Shown: piece by piece, positions 10,021-19,734 of the stretch
How positions within the stretch are numbered: position 1 is the first letter of the stretch
Layout of the letters: each line of letters starts with the position of its first letter
DNA from: Paenibacillus sp. Marseille-Q4541
GTDB taxonomy: Bacteria; Bacillota; Bacilli; Paenibacillales; Paenibacillaceae
Direction: 5' to 3'
Assembly (NCBI RefSeq): GCF_018310695.1
Contig: NZ_JAGXCY010000021.1
Coordinates: 1-64,000 of the forward strand
Length of the DNA stretch: 64,000 nt
Notes under the pieces: generated by a model
What the model was told of the DNA's origin: nothing
The model's input: the letters and a program-made list of their open reading frames with translations, nothing else
The model's database searches: none
Position numbers and translations under genes: made by a program

Positions 10021-10638
10021 ATGGGAAATGAGGAGCAACAATTTATTGAAGACGGGCGCGGGGCAGCGGTCAGCCGGAGAACGAATGAGACAGATATTCA
10101 GCTTAGTTTTGGTGTAGACGGGAGCGGTCGTTCCGAAATAGAGACAGATGTTCCTTTTCTGAATCACATGCTGGATCTGTTTACTAAACATGGACAGTTT
10201 GATCTTCAGGTGAAGGCAAAGGGTGATATAGAAATTGATGATCATCACACCGTTGAAGATATCGGCATTTGTCTTGGACAGACACTTCGTGAAGCTTTGG
10301 GCGATAAAAAAGGGATCAAACGTTATGCTAGTGTATTTGTTCCTATGGATGAGGCACTAGCTCAGGTTGTCATTGATATCAGCAATCGTCCTCATTTTGA
10401 ATACCGTGCAGTCTATCCTTCTCAGCAGGTGGGAAGTTTCTCAACAGAGCTTGTTCAAGAGTTTTTGTGGAAATTCGCGTTAGAGGCTCGTCTTACACTG
10501 CACGTTATTGTTCACTACGGACAAAATACGCACCATATGATCGAAGCAATTTTCAAGGCGCTTGGCAGAGCACTGGATGAAGCTACACTCGTTGATCCTC
10601 GCGTTACGGGAGTTCCTTCTACGAAGGGAGTGCTGTAG
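10021..10638 (+). CDS. hisB: Imidazoleglycerol-phosphate dehydratase
   Basis: A 205-aa monofunctional IGPD: two repeated half-domains with DVPFLNHMLDLF, the metal motif DDHHTVEDIGI and the second metal motif HHMIEAIFKALGRAL. It dehydrates imidazole-glycerol phosphate. No phosphatase domain is fused; that step belongs to HisJ at 13578. ATG 10021 is preferred over GTG 10009 because GGTGGAG lies six bases before it. Confidence 0.94.
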   Translation: MGNEEQQFIEDGRGAAVSRRTNETDIQLSFGVDGSGRSEIETDVPFLNHMLDLFTKHGQFDLQVKAKGDIEIDDHHTVEDIGICLGQTLREALGDKKGIKRYASVFVPMDEALAQVVIDISNRPHFEYRAVYPSQQVGSFSTELVQEFLWKFALEARLTLHVIVHYGQNTHHMIEAIFKALGRALDEATLVDPRVTGVPSTKGVL

Positions 10639-10641
10639 TTT

Positions 10642-11265
10642 ATGACCATTGCCATCGTTGACTATGGGATGGGAAATCTTCATAGTGTAAGCAAGGCGAT
10701 TGAAAGGCTTGGCTATGAAGCACGGATAACGAGTAGTAGGGAAGATATTTTGACCGCTTCGGGCGTTGTTTTACCGGGGGTTGGCGCTTTTGGTGATGCC
10801 ATGCAGCATCTGAGGGAAACGGGCCTTGATAAAGTAGTTAAAGAAGTCCAGGAAAAAGAGATTCCGCTGCTCGGGATATGTCTAGGGATGCAGCTGCTCT
10901 TCAGCAGTAGTGAAGAACATGGTCAGCATGAAGGTCTGAACATTTTACCGGGCCGAGTAGTAAGGTTTGAGGCTCGTCCTTCTTACAAAGTACCGCATAT
11001 GGGCTGGAATGGACTTGAGTTCAAGCAGAAAGAGAGCCCGTTATTTCAGGATCTGACGGAAGGTCACGTATATTTTGTACATTCTTATCATGTGGAGCCG
11101 GAAAATAATGCGGATCTGCTTGCTGTAACTGATTATGGTTTTCCTGTCACGGCGATTGCCGGGAGGGGATCTGTTTATGGGATGCAATTTCATCCGGAGA
11201 AAAGCGGGGAGTTTGGCATGCAGCTGCTGAAGAACTTTTTGAAACTGGCTGAATCCGGTGTTTAA
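10642..11265 (+). CDS. hisH: Imidazole glycerol phosphate synthase, glutaminase subunit
   Basis: A 207-aa class I glutamine amidotransferase. The nucleophile Cys is in LLGICLGMQLL and the His-Glu pair in MQFHPEKSG. It feeds ammonia to HisF. It starts three bases after the hisB stop, consistent with coupled translation. Confidence 0.95.
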   Translation: MTIAIVDYGMGNLHSVSKAIERLGYEARITSSREDILTASGVVLPGVGAFGDAMQHLRETGLDKVVKEVQEKEIPLLGICLGMQLLFSSSEEHGQHEGLNILPGRVVRFEARPSYKVPHMGWNGLEFKQKESPLFQDLTEGHVYFVHSYHVEPENNADLLAVTDYGFPVTAIAGRGSVYGMQFHPEKSGEFGMQLLKNFLKLAESGV

Positions 11266-11292
11266 TATAGAAACGATAAAGGGGCTTATGCG

Positions 11293-12048
11293 ATGAAACC
11301 ATTTACGATTTACCCGGCCATTGATATTAGAGGCGGAAAATGTGTGCGTCTTGTCCAGGGAGATTACAATCAAGAAACAGTTTATCATGATAGTCCTGTA
11401 GATGCTGCAAAAGCTTGGGAAGCTCAAGGGGGATCTTTTATTCACCTAGTTGATCTCGATGGGGCAAAAGAAGGATCGCCCGTTAACGTGGATGTCATCG
11501 GGCAAATTGCAGCTACGGTTCAGGTTCCTGTTCAAGTTGGCGGAGGACTTCGTCGTATGGAGGACGTAAAGAAACTGCTCGATCTTGGGGTCAACAGGTT
11601 AATCTTAGGTACAGCTGCTATTGAGGATCGTCAGTTCACGGAGCAAGTGCTTGGTACTTATGGTGATAAGGTTGCCATTGGTATAGATGCTAGGAATGGT
11701 TATGTTGCTACACGAGGCTGGCTAGAAACATCGGAAGTTAAAGCTGAAGTGCTTGCCAAAGAATTATCTCTTTACGGAGCACAAACTTTTATTTTTACGG
11801 ATATCTCCAGAGACGGTATGATGCAAGGGCCAAATGTAGAGGCAATCGTTGCATTGGCCGCAGCAAGTGGTCAGCAGGTCATTGCTTCCGGTGGTGTAAG
11901 TACGATGGAGGACCTCGTGAAGCTACATAGACACCGTGAGGATGGCGTAAGCGGAGCGATTATTGGAAAAGCACTTTACACAGGTGCAATCGATCTGAGA
12001 CAGGCAATAGAGACGGTACAGAACAGCGGCATTACTGATATTAAATAG
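11293..12048 (+). CDS. hisA: ProFAR isomerase HisA
   Basis: A 251-aa (beta-alpha)8 barrel with the opening IYPAIDIRGGKCVRLVQGD (catalytic Asp11) and paired phosphate-binding turns VGGGLR and ASGGVS. It isomerises ProFAR to PRFAR. AAAGGGG precedes the ATG. It lies between hisH and hisF, as is usual. Confidence 0.95.
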   Translation: MKPFTIYPAIDIRGGKCVRLVQGDYNQETVYHDSPVDAAKAWEAQGGSFIHLVDLDGAKEGSPVNVDVIGQIAATVQVPVQVGGGLRRMEDVKKLLDLGVNRLILGTAAIEDRQFTEQVLGTYGDKVAIGIDARNGYVATRGWLETSEVKAEVLAKELSLYGAQTFIFTDISRDGMMQGPNVEAIVALAAASGQQVIASGGVSTMEDLVKLHRHREDGVSGAIIGKALYTGAIDLRQAIETVQNSGITDIK

Positions 12049-12104
12049 TTGAAACCGTAGCTAGAAAATATAGAAGAAAATAAGCTGGAGATGAGGTCTG
12101 ATCG

Positions 12105-12863
12105 ATGCTAGCGAAACGAATTATCCCTTGTCTGGATGTAAAAGACGGCAGAGTCGTTAAAGGTGTGAATTTCGTGAATCTGCGTGATGCTGGAGATCCA
12201 GTGGAGCTGGCTGCCTTATATGATCGTGAAGGTGCAGACGAAATCGTATTCCTCGATATCTCCGCGTCGGTAGAAGGACGGCAGACGATGGTAGAAGTTG
12301 TGCGCCAGACTGCCGGGGAAATAGCGATTCCTTTTACGGTGGGCGGTGGAATCAAGCATGTAGATGATATGAAAACGATTCTGCGTGCAGGTGCGGACAA
12401 AATTGGAATCAATACAGCAGCGGTGCTGAATCCATCTTTAATTACGGAAGGTGCGCTCAGATTCGGTTCTCAGTGTATCGTACTAGCGGTAGATGCCAAG
12501 TGGAACGATGTATTTGGCGAATGGGAAGTGTACACACACGGCGGTCGTAAGCCTACCGGTATCAAAGCGCTGGAGTGGGTCAAACGTGCAGAGAAGCTCG
12601 GAGCTGGCGAATTGCTGCTTACAAGCATGGATACGGATGGGACAAAGAACGGTTTTGATATTCGCCTGACGTCTGCTGTTAGTGATGCCGTAGGTATTCC
12701 CGTCATTGCTTCGGGTGGGGCAGGGAAAGAAGAGGACTTTGAGGAAGTGTTCACAACAGGAAAAGCAGATGCAGGACTTGCAGCAACGATTTTTCATTAC
12801 AAAGAAATAGCAATTCCTCATCTGAAACAGCATTTGAAAGCTAAAGGGGTGGAAATTCGATGA
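12105..12863 (+). CDS. hisF: Imidazole glycerol phosphate synthase, cyclase subunit
   Basis: A 252-aa barrel homologous to HisA. It begins [20 protein letters not shown] with catalytic Asp11 and has the second acid in [10 protein letters not shown]. With HisH it makes imidazole-glycerol phosphate and AICAR from PRFAR and glutamine. The stop overlaps the hisIE start by four bases (ATGA). Confidence 0.96.
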   Translation: MLAKRIIPCLDVKDGRVVKGVNFVNLRDAGDPVELAALYDREGADEIVFLDISASVEGRQTMVEVVRQTAGEIAIPFTVGGGIKHVDDMKTILRAGADKIGINTAAVLNPSLITEGALRFGSQCIVLAVDAKWNDVFGEWEVYTHGGRKPTGIKALEWVKRAEKLGAGELLLTSMDTDGTKNGFDIRLTSAVSDAVGIPVIASGGAGKEEDFEEVFTTGKADAGLAATIFHYKEIAIPHLKQHLKAKGVEIR

Positions 12864-13558
12864 GCGATCAATTAAACGATCAGTTGTCACTGGAACAGGT
12901 AACCGAATATATTAGGTGGGATGAACAGGGGCTTGTTCCTGCGGTGATCCAGGATGCAGATTCAAGAGCCGTGTTGATGCTTGCCTATATGAGTCAGGAA
13001 TCACTTAAAAAGTCATTAACTACAGGAGAGACATGGTTCTGGTCTCGTTCGCGAAGTGAATTGTGGCATAAGGGCGCAACCTCTGGCAATGTCCAAACGA
13101 TTGTATCTGTAAAATACGACTGTGATGGAGATACCTTGCTATTTTTGGTTAAACCGAAGGGGCCTGCTTGTCATACAGGAGAAACAACTTGTTTTTATCG
13201 GGAAATCCACGGTGTGCATACGGAAAAAAACGAACCAGAATCATCTGTATACACAGGTGGCCGATTTGATGTGCTTGCTGACCTAGAAACGGTGATTGCA
13301 GAGCGTGAAAGAGATCGTCCAGAAGGGGCCTATACCACGTACCTGTTTAACAAAGGGGTCGACAAGATCCTGAAAAAAATTGGTGAAGAAGCATCGGAAA
13401 CAATTATTGCAGCGAAAAATAAAGATAACGAAGAGCTGAAGCTTGAGGTCAGTGACTTAATTTATCATCTGTTAGTCTTGTTGGAAGAACGAAAACTGCC
13501 TCTCGACGAAGTGTTAAAAGAACTCAGTCTGCGTCACGAGCGTCCTCGCCGCGACTAG
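12860..13558 (+). CDS. hisI: Bifunctional PRA-CH / PRA-PH protein HisIE
   Basis: A 232-aa fusion. Residues ~1-125 are phosphoribosyl-AMP cyclohydrolase, with [19 protein letters not shown], the metal aspartates in YDCDGDT and the cysteine pair region [12 protein letters not shown]. Residues ~130-232 are phosphoribosyl-ATP pyrophosphatase, with [16 protein letters not shown] and the [13 protein letters not shown] helix. It carries out steps two and three of histidine synthesis. Confidence 0.95.
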   Translation: MSDQLNDQLSLEQVTEYIRWDEQGLVPAVIQDADSRAVLMLAYMSQESLKKSLTTGETWFWSRSRSELWHKGATSGNVQTIVSVKYDCDGDTLLFLVKPKGPACHTGETTCFYREIHGVHTEKNEPESSVYTGGRFDVLADLETVIAERERDRPEGAYTTYLFNKGVDKILKKIGEEASETIIAAKNKDNEELKLEVSDLIYHLLVLLEERKLPLDEVLKELSLRHERPRRD

Positions 13559-13577
13559 TTGTAAGGGGGAGACACTC

Positions 13578-14396
13578 ATGTTAATCGATTATCATACACA
13601 CCATGCCAGATGCAGACATGCAGTAGGGGAACTGGAGTCTTATGTAAAGCAGGCCATCTCACTTGGTTACAGCCATATTGGCCTGTCTGATCATATGCCC
13701 CTGCTTCATGTTGATCCAGCGGAGTATTACCCAGAGATGGCAATGCCTATGGAAGAGCTGCCAAGATACATCGAGGAATGTCTTTATCTACAGGAAAAAT
13801 ATAAGGGCGATATTGAAGTACGCGTCGGTCTAGAAGGAGACTACATCGAAGGTTATGAAAAAGAGATTGAACAGATCATCTTAGCGTACCCTTTTGACTA
13901 CGTGATTGGCTCTGTTCATTTTCTGAAAGAATGGGATATCTCTGACTATAGGCAAGTCCATCAGTGGGACAACAGAGATATCCTTGGGGTGTACCGGGAG
14001 TATTATGATGCTGTCCAAAAAGCCGCAAAAAGCGGTTTTTATGATTTTCTCGGTCACATTGATGTGATCAAACGCTTTAGATATGAGCCTAAACCGGAAG
14101 AAAGGGAGGCTTGGTTTACGCTAGAGCGTTCTACCCTGGAAGTCATTGCTGACTGTGGGATTGCCATTGAGCTTAACGCCTCCGGTCTTTCCAAGCCGTG
14201 TGCCGAAATGTTCCCTAGTGAGCGCATTCTGAGGCAGGCTTATCAGCTCGGTATTCCAGTGACGATTGGATCTGATGCCCACGATCCGGTGAAAGTAGGA
14301 GAGAATATTGATGCTGGCCGAAGGCTTTTGAGGGAGATCGGTTATACCGAACTTGCTACATTTAAGCAGAGGGAGCGTTCAATGGTTTCGTTGTAA
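13578..14396 (+). CDS. hisJ: Histidinol-phosphatase, PHP family
   Basis: A 272-aa PHP-fold phosphatase with metal motifs DYHTHHARC at the N-terminus, GLSDHMPL, and SDAHDP near the C-terminus. Placed directly after hisIE, it supplies the histidinol-phosphate phosphatase step that the monofunctional HisB lacks. AAGGGGGAG precedes the ATG. The aminotransferase gene hisC is absent from this cluster and must be elsewhere. Confidence 0.9.
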   Translation: MLIDYHTHHARCRHAVGELESYVKQAISLGYSHIGLSDHMPLLHVDPAEYYPEMAMPMEELPRYIEECLYLQEKYKGDIEVRVGLEGDYIEGYEKEIEQIILAYPFDYVIGSVHFLKEWDISDYRQVHQWDNRDILGVYREYYDAVQKAAKSGFYDFLGHIDVIKRFRYEPKPEEREAWFTLERSTLEVIADCGIAIELNASGLSKPCAEMFPSERILRQAYQLGIPVTIGSDAHDPVKVGENIDAGRRLLREIGYTELATFKQRERSMVSL

Positions 14397-14418
14397 TCTA
14401 TATATTGCGTAGTATAAT
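14391..14418 (+). promoter_or_regulatory. Possible promoter for the prs-type gene
   Basis: TTGTAA overlaps the hisJ stop at 14391-14396 and a perfect TATAAT lies at 14413-14418, with 16 bases between. It would serve the PRPP synthase gene 110 bases downstream. The -35 match is poor. Confidence 0.4.
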
Positions 14419-14527
14419 AAAAGGAAAGCGCATTCCATTTTATATCAAATTCATTGAATGATTCATGAAGGTAACCCAGTCATAGATAAATGCTTGTATT
14501 TAAAATAAAAGTCTTCGGGAGGCATGT

Positions 14528-15475
14528 ATGCAACATTCTCTCCGTATTTTTTCGGGATCATCCAATCCCCAGCTAGTGCAAAATATATGCCAAAAGCTTG
14601 GGGTAGAGCCGGGTAAAATCAAAATATCCCGCTTCAAGAGCGGGGAGATTTACGTGCACTACGAGGAAACGATTCGCAATTGTGATGTATTTCTCGTGCA
14701 ATCACTATCGAGACCCATTAATGAGCTGCTCGTGGAGCTGCTTGTCATGATTGATGCTGCCAAACGTGCTTCTGCCCGAACCGTTAATGTCATCCTGCCT
14801 TATTACGGCTATGCCAGACAGGAAAGAAAATCGGCTCCGCGGGAACCGATTTCTGCCAAACTATTGGCAGATGTGCTGACGACTGCAGGTGCAAATCGGA
14901 TTGTAACCATCGATCTTCATGCCGCAGCGATCCAGGGATTTTTTAATATCCCGGTGGACCATCTTACAGCATTAGACTTGATTAGTGATTACCTCAAAAG
15001 TAAAAACATCGAAAGACCTGTTATCGTATCACCTGACGCTGGAAGAGCATCTATGGCAGAGAAGCTGGCAAGCAGGCTGGATTCTCCTTTTGCCATTATG
15101 ATCAAGAAACGTCCAGCTCATAACGAATCCGTTATTACCCATGTGATTGGCGATGTTGACGGAAGAACGCCCATTATTATTGAAGACTTAATTGATACCG
15201 GGTCCACGATTGTAAACGTAGTGGAAGGGCTGAAAGAAAGAAATGCGCATCCTGCAATTGTGTGCGCGACGCATGGGCTTTTTTCTGGACCAGCGCTAGA
15301 AAAACTCACGCATCCTCATATTGAGGAAGTGGTGGTTACGGATTCTATTGAACTTCCTGTTTCAGGACCACCGTGTTTTACAGTGCTTTCGGTTGCTCCT
15401 ATGCTCGCAAGAGCGATCCGTATTATTCTGGATGGAGGATCTATCGCTACTCTCTTTAGAGATGCAGGTATTTAA
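14528..15475 (+). CDS. prs: Ribose-phosphate pyrophosphokinase, divergent paralogue
   Basis: A 315-aa PRPP synthase with N-terminal FSGSSNPQL, the loop GYARQERKSAPREPISAK, the ribose-5-phosphate/PRPP site IIEDLIDTGSTI and TVDxHA-like TIDLHAAAIQGFF. It makes PRPP from ribose 5-phosphate and ATP. Several strongly conserved positions of the housekeeping enzyme differ, for example ARQER for ARQDR and EDLIDTGST for DDMIDTAGT. It therefore looks like a second PRPP synthase rather than the one usually linked to glmU. Its place after the his genes fits PRPP supply for HisG (inference). Confidence 0.85.
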   Translation: MQHSLRIFSGSSNPQLVQNICQKLGVEPGKIKISRFKSGEIYVHYEETIRNCDVFLVQSLSRPINELLVELLVMIDAAKRASARTVNVILPYYGYARQERKSAPREPISAKLLADVLTTAGANRIVTIDLHAAAIQGFFNIPVDHLTALDLISDYLKSKNIERPVIVSPDAGRASMAEKLASRLDSPFAIMIKKRPAHNESVITHVIGDVDGRTPIIIEDLIDTGSTIVNVVEGLKERNAHPAIVCATHGLFSGPALEKLTHPHIEEVVVTDSIELPVSGPPCFTVLSVAPMLARAIRIILDGGSIATLFRDAGI

Positions 15476-15500
15476 GAGATAACGAGTAGACAAGTTGTGT

Positions 15501-15526
15501 GGGTTCTTCATAGAAGAGCCCTGTTT
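15501..15526 (+). terminator. Likely terminator after prs
   Basis: A 9-bp stem GGGTTCTTC / GAAGAGCCC with an ATA loop and one G-U pair, followed by a weak TGTTT tail. Confidence 0.5.
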
Positions 15527-15772
15527 GGCGTTGGCGGTTACTCATTCTCTAAACAATATGATTTGACAGATTTGGGACAAGGGAATAGCGGGTAATGAAA
15601 AGAGGATGACCCTACTAAAAGTGCATGTCAGTTATCGTTTATGTGCTTTTACCCTTTTTATATAATGCGGAAGTATAATTTTTCATCTGTTGTATAGTTC
15701 TGCAACACGAGAAGAGTCCTCGGGATTATGTTATACTGGAGAGTATGAAATCGTATGATAAAAGGAGGTGCC

Positions 15773-17527
15773 TTGGCACGTATGAAGGGCAAACCGCAGC
15801 GGACTGATCGCTCTCTTGTCAATGTTGTACCGATTCAACTGGACGCTTCTTTTTTCTTTGAAAGAGCTGTCCGCTCGCTGGATCGCAATCATTATGACAA
15901 GGCATTAAAATATTTTAGTAAAGCAGCTGAATATGAACCGGAAAATCCGGTCAATCATTGTAATGTGGCGGGTATTCTATCCGAGATGGGGGATTACGCC
16001 CGTTCGAATGAAATTTTGAACCATGTGCTCACCGAGGTTGATCCTTCCATGATGGAGTGCTATTTCTATATGGCTAATAACTACGCTAATATGGAACAGT
16101 TTGAAGACGCAGAAGAAGCTATCGTCACTTATTTGGAAGAGGATGAGCAAGGACAGTTTCTGGATGAGGCAGAAGAGCTGCTAGATCTGCTGTTCTTTGA
16201 ACTGGGGCGCAAAGCACCGGTAAAAAGAATTAAAGCTAGAGAAGGTATCGCTGAGCATGACTATGCACGTAGTTTGCTTGAGGAAGGGAAATTTGCTCAG
16301 GCAGCAGAAATGCTGGAGAAAATTACAAAAGACCAGCCGGATTTCACGGCGGCACGTAATAACCTAGCACTGGCCTACTATTATATGGGTCGTTTCTCCA
16401 AAGCAAAGGATACGATCTTTGATTTACTGACATTTGAACCAGGAAATCTGCATGGGCTATGTAATCTTGCTATTTTCTTTCAGAATGAAGGAAACAAGGA
16501 GCAAGTAGCGGCACTGATAAAACAGCTGCAGACGTTGGTACCTTTTGAGCAGGAACATGTGTTTAAACTGGGAACAACGATGGGGATTTTGGGAGAACAT
16601 GAGTCTGCGTATGCTCATTTTCGTAGATTACTCAAGAACAAAGATACTGCGAGTGATCCGTCGCTCGTTCACTATGCTGCAGTAGCAGCTTGTAACACTA
16701 AAAGATTCAAAGAGGCTGCACGTCTCTGGGAAATGGTGAAGATGCTTGATCCGGACTCAGAAGTACCTAAATTTTATATTTCGCAGCTGGAATCGCGTGA
16801 AGAAGAACAAGAGGTAGGAACGATCAGCTATCATTACCATTTGCCGTTTGAGGAACAATTCCGGCTATGGGAAAAATATGGCGCGAGTATTCCGGAAGAC
16901 ATCAAAAATGATCCGCTGATCCGCTCGTCTTTCTTCTGGGCACTTCATCATGGTGATGATACAAGTAAAGCGCAAGTGATAATCGCACTTCGTCATATTG
17001 GTGACTACGAAGTATATCAGGCACTTACTGATTTTCTAGAGCAACCGGATGAGAATACCGAGCTCAAGGAACTGGCTCTTTCCGTACTGCGTGAAATAGG
17101 GACGCCTGAGACACTTTCAGAGGGGGAAAACCCATATAAAGCATCAGGTCCTACAGATGCCACAGGGACTCCTGAGCAAGATATGCCTGAGTTAGATGAC
17201 AGACAACAAGCGGTACTTAACAAAGTTTTGGAGAAGATGGATAAGTATTCTGATATTTTACGCGAAGGTGTTCAATATTTATGGGCAGACTATTTGAAGC
17301 AAGTCTCTCCTGAACTGCCATCCATTTCGTTAGTCGAAGGGTGGTCAGCAGCACTTGAGTATCTTACTGTCAAATCTGCAGGCGAGGAAGTTACCTATAA
17401 GGAAGTAGCCGGGCATTATGGAGTGTCTGCATCTACGGTGAGCAGATATGCCAAACAAATCGATCTTGTATGTAATTCAACACACTTGCTAAAACCAGTC
17501 TTTCGGGCTTTATCAGAGAAGATGTAG
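15773..17527 (+). CDS. TPR-repeat protein with C-terminal HTH-like segment (YvcD-like)
   Basis: About 584 aa. Tetratricopeptide-like helical repeats fill roughly residues 20-350 (for example DKALKYFSKAAEYEPENP and ARNNLALAYYYMGRFSKA). The last ~80 residues hold a helix-turn-helix-like stretch, KEVAGHYGVSASTVSRYAKQ. A perfect AAAGGAGGTG at 15761-15770 favours TTG 15773; ATG 15782 or 15755 are alternatives. It sits just before trxB, where B. subtilis carries the TPR gene yvcD. Its role is unknown; TPRs suggest protein-protein contacts. Confidence 0.75.
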   Translation: MARMKGKPQRTDRSLVNVVPIQLDASFFFERAVRSLDRNHYDKALKYFSKAAEYEPENPVNHCNVAGILSEMGDYARSNEILNHVLTEVDPSMMECYFYMANNYANMEQFEDAEEAIVTYLEEDEQGQFLDEAEELLDLLFFELGRKAPVKRIKAREGIAEHDYARSLLEEGKFAQAAEMLEKITKDQPDFTAARNNLALAYYYMGRFSKAKDTIFDLLTFEPGNLHGLCNLAIFFQNEGNKEQVAALIKQLQTLVPFEQEHVFKLGTTMGILGEHESAYAHFRRLLKNKDTASDPSLVHYAAVAACNTKRFKEAARLWEMVKMLDPDSEVPKFYISQLESREEEQEVGTISYHYHLPFEEQFRLWEKYGASIPEDIKNDPLIRSSFFWALHHGDDTSKAQVIIALRHIGDYEVYQALTDFLEQPDENTELKELALSVLREIGTPETLSEGENPYKASGPTDATGTPEQDMPELDDRQQAVLNKVLEKMDKYSDILREGVQYLWADYLKQVSPELPSISLVEGWSAALEYLTVKSAGEEVTYKEVAGHYGVSASTVSRYAKQIDLVCNSTHLLKPVFRALSEKM

Positions 17528-17565
17528 CGCATTAAATAGCATTTTGAAAAGGGAGGTTACTATAT

Positions 17566-18528
17566 ATGTCTCACTATAAATCCATTATTATCGGTACAGG
17601 TCCGGCGGGACTCACTTCTGCTATTTATCTGGCGCGTGCCAATTTAAGCCCGCTTGTTATTGAAGGTATGGAGCCAGGCGGTCAGCTGACGACTACGACT
17701 GAGGTAGAGAACTTCCCCGGTTTTCCTGATGGAATCCTTGGCCCTGAACTGATGGATAACATGCGCAAGCAAGCAGAGCGTTTTGGAGCTGAGTTCAAGA
17801 GCGGCTGGGTTGAAAGCATTGACCTGATTGAGCGTCCGTTTCGTATAAAGGTAGAAGGTCAAGGGGAGCTTACGGCTGACTCGGTTATTATTTCTACTGG
17901 AGCCTCGGCTAAGTATTTGGGGATTCCTGGGGAAAAAGAAAATGTGGGACGTGGTGTAAGTACTTGTGCAACCTGCGATGGTTTCTTTTTCCGTAACAAA
18001 AAGATTATCGTCGTTGGTGGTGGCGACTCTGCTATGGAAGAAGCAAACTTCTTGACGCGATTCGCTTCTAGCGTCACTATCGTCCATCGTCGCAATGAGT
18101 TGCGCGCGTCTAAGATTATGCAGGATCGAGCAAAAGAGAATGAAAAAATTAAGTGGGCTTTGAATCGTTCACCTATCGAAGTCGTTGTTGACGATAAAGG
18201 AGTAACGGGTCTAAAAGTTCATAATAATGAAACAAATCAGGATGAGCTGGTGGAAGCGGATGGTGTTTTTGTAGCGATTGGACATACACCGAATACGGCT
18301 TTCTTGCAAAATCAAATTACACTGGATGCAGGTGGATACATTGCTTGTAATCCAGGAACAACAGAGACCAACATTCCAGGCGTATTTGCTTGTGGTGATG
18401 TTCAGGATACCAAATATCGTCAAGCTATTACAGCGGCAGGTTCGGGCTGTATGGCAGCCATGGATTGCGAGAAATTCCTTGAAGGCAGCATGACTCATGA
18501 CTGGAGCGAAACATTAAACAAGGACTAA
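17566..18528 (+). CDS. trxB: Thioredoxin reductase
   Basis: A 320-aa flavoprotein with the FAD motif IIGTGPAGLTSAIYLARA, the redox pair CATC at about residue 135, the NADPH motif VVGGGDSAMEEA and the closing FAD motif GVFACGDVQDTKYRQ. It passes NADPH electrons to thioredoxin. GGGAGG precedes the ATG. Neighbours match the B. subtilis trxB locus. Confidence 0.96.
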   Translation: MSHYKSIIIGTGPAGLTSAIYLARANLSPLVIEGMEPGGQLTTTTEVENFPGFPDGILGPELMDNMRKQAERFGAEFKSGWVESIDLIERPFRIKVEGQGELTADSVIISTGASAKYLGIPGEKENVGRGVSTCATCDGFFFRNKKIIVVGGGDSAMEEANFLTRFASSVTIVHRRNELRASKIMQDRAKENEKIKWALNRSPIEVVVDDKGVTGLKVHNNETNQDELVEADGVFVAIGHTPNTAFLQNQITLDAGGYIACNPGTTETNIPGVFACGDVQDTKYRQAITAAGSGCMAAMDCEKFLEGSMTHDWSETLNKD

Positions 18529-18537
18529 TAAAATGAT

Positions 18538-18582
18538 AAGCTGACCGGAAGCACAAAAAACGTGCTCCGGTCAGCTTTTTTG
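18538..18582 (+). terminator. Terminator after trxB
   Basis: A long stem, AGCTGACCGG...AGCAC pairing with GTGCT...CCGGTCAGCT with one bulged base, then TTTTTTG. Confidence 0.9.
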
Positions 18583-18706
18583 CTTCCGATAAATAAAGGA
18601 GAAGTGATAGAAATGGAAGGGGATTCGTCTTGACCGCCCCACTTCCTTCAATTATAGTGATAACGTATGAATAAATATTACAGATAGTAAAGGTGGCTTG
18701 CTAGCA

Positions 18707-19657
18707 ATGTCTGAAAATATCTACGTTGGAGTGGATTTAGGCGGAACGGCAATTAAAGTCGGGATCTGCAATGCGCAAGGAACACTTCTGCATACATATG
18801 AGGGACCAACAGAAGTGAGTAAGGGCGTTGAGACAGTCATTTCAAACATCGAGAAGTATGTCCGTCATATTGTAGAAGAATCACCATACAGCTGGGAGCA
18901 ACTTGCAGGAGTCGGTGCTGGTGTAGCCGGATTCACTAATGTGCGAGAAGGAATCATTGTATTTGCACCTAACGTAGGTTTTAAAGATGTACCTATCCGT
19001 TCGATACTTGAAGATAGGCTAGGAAAGCTCGTCAAAATAGATAATGATGCAAACGTTGCGGCTCTTGGAGAAGCTTGGGCTGGGTCAGGGGACGGTGTCG
19101 AGAACTGTATCTGCTACACCCTGGGTACCGGAGTTGGCGGTGGAATCATCATTGATGGCAAGATTTATCAAGGATTTTCAGGGATGGCTGGAGAAATCGG
19201 CCACACCAATGTAGTACCTGACTTGGAAGCGATTCAATGCGGTTGTGGTAAAATGGGCTGTCTTGAAACGGTATCTTCTGCAACAGGTATTATTCGTATG
19301 GCGAAGGATGCGGTAGAACGTGGAGATCATACTTCTCTGCAATCCGTTGACACCATTATGGCTAAAGACGTATTTGATGCGGCAAAAGCAGGCGATGAGG
19401 TAGCTCTTCGTATTGTTCATCGTGCAGCGTACTACCTTGGAAAATCGCTTGCAGCCATCGCTGCAATACTAAATCCTCAAATGTTTATTATTGGCGGGGG
19501 CGTTTCCAAAGCCGGTGACATTTTGTTTGATGAAGTACGCAGTGTATTTGCAAATCTTACTCCAGAACCTCTTCAAAGAGGAGTTAGCATTGTTCCAGCA
19601 ACACTAGGTAATGATGCAGGAATTGTAGGAGCAGCAGGATTGCTACTTCGTTCATAA
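18707..19657 (+). CDS. glk: ROK-family glucokinase
   Basis: A 316-aa kinase with the ATP motif GVDLGGTAIKVG, catalytic region IDNDANVAALGEAW, LGTGVGGGIIIDGKIYQG and the ROK zinc motif CGCGKMGCLE. It phosphorylates glucose with ATP. ATG 18707 is ten bases after AGGTGG. It lies between trxB and rapZ, a position where B. subtilis has an unrelated gene (yvcI), and close to genes of carbon control. Confidence 0.88.
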   Translation: MSENIYVGVDLGGTAIKVGICNAQGTLLHTYEGPTEVSKGVETVISNIEKYVRHIVEESPYSWEQLAGVGAGVAGFTNVREGIIVFAPNVGFKDVPIRSILEDRLGKLVKIDNDANVAALGEAWAGSGDGVENCICYTLGTGVGGGIIIDGKIYQGFSGMAGEIGHTNVVPDLEAIQCGCGKMGCLETVSSATGIIRMAKDAVERGDHTSLQSVDTIMAKDVFDAAKAGDEVALRIVHRAAYYLGKSLAAIAAILNPQMFIIGGGVSKAGDILFDEVRSVFANLTPEPLQRGVSIVPATLGNDAGIVGAAGLLLRS

Positions 19658-19734
19658 GTTTTTAGAATAGAATTAACGTATCTTTATATGAGCTAGACAT
19701 AGATAGACGAACTGAAATTGATAGGGGGAAAATC

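Noticed and set aside
14423..14436. Catabolite-response (cre) site GGAAAGCGCATTCC near the prs promoter
   Set aside because: The TG...CA ends of the cre consensus are missing and the inner bases fit poorly.
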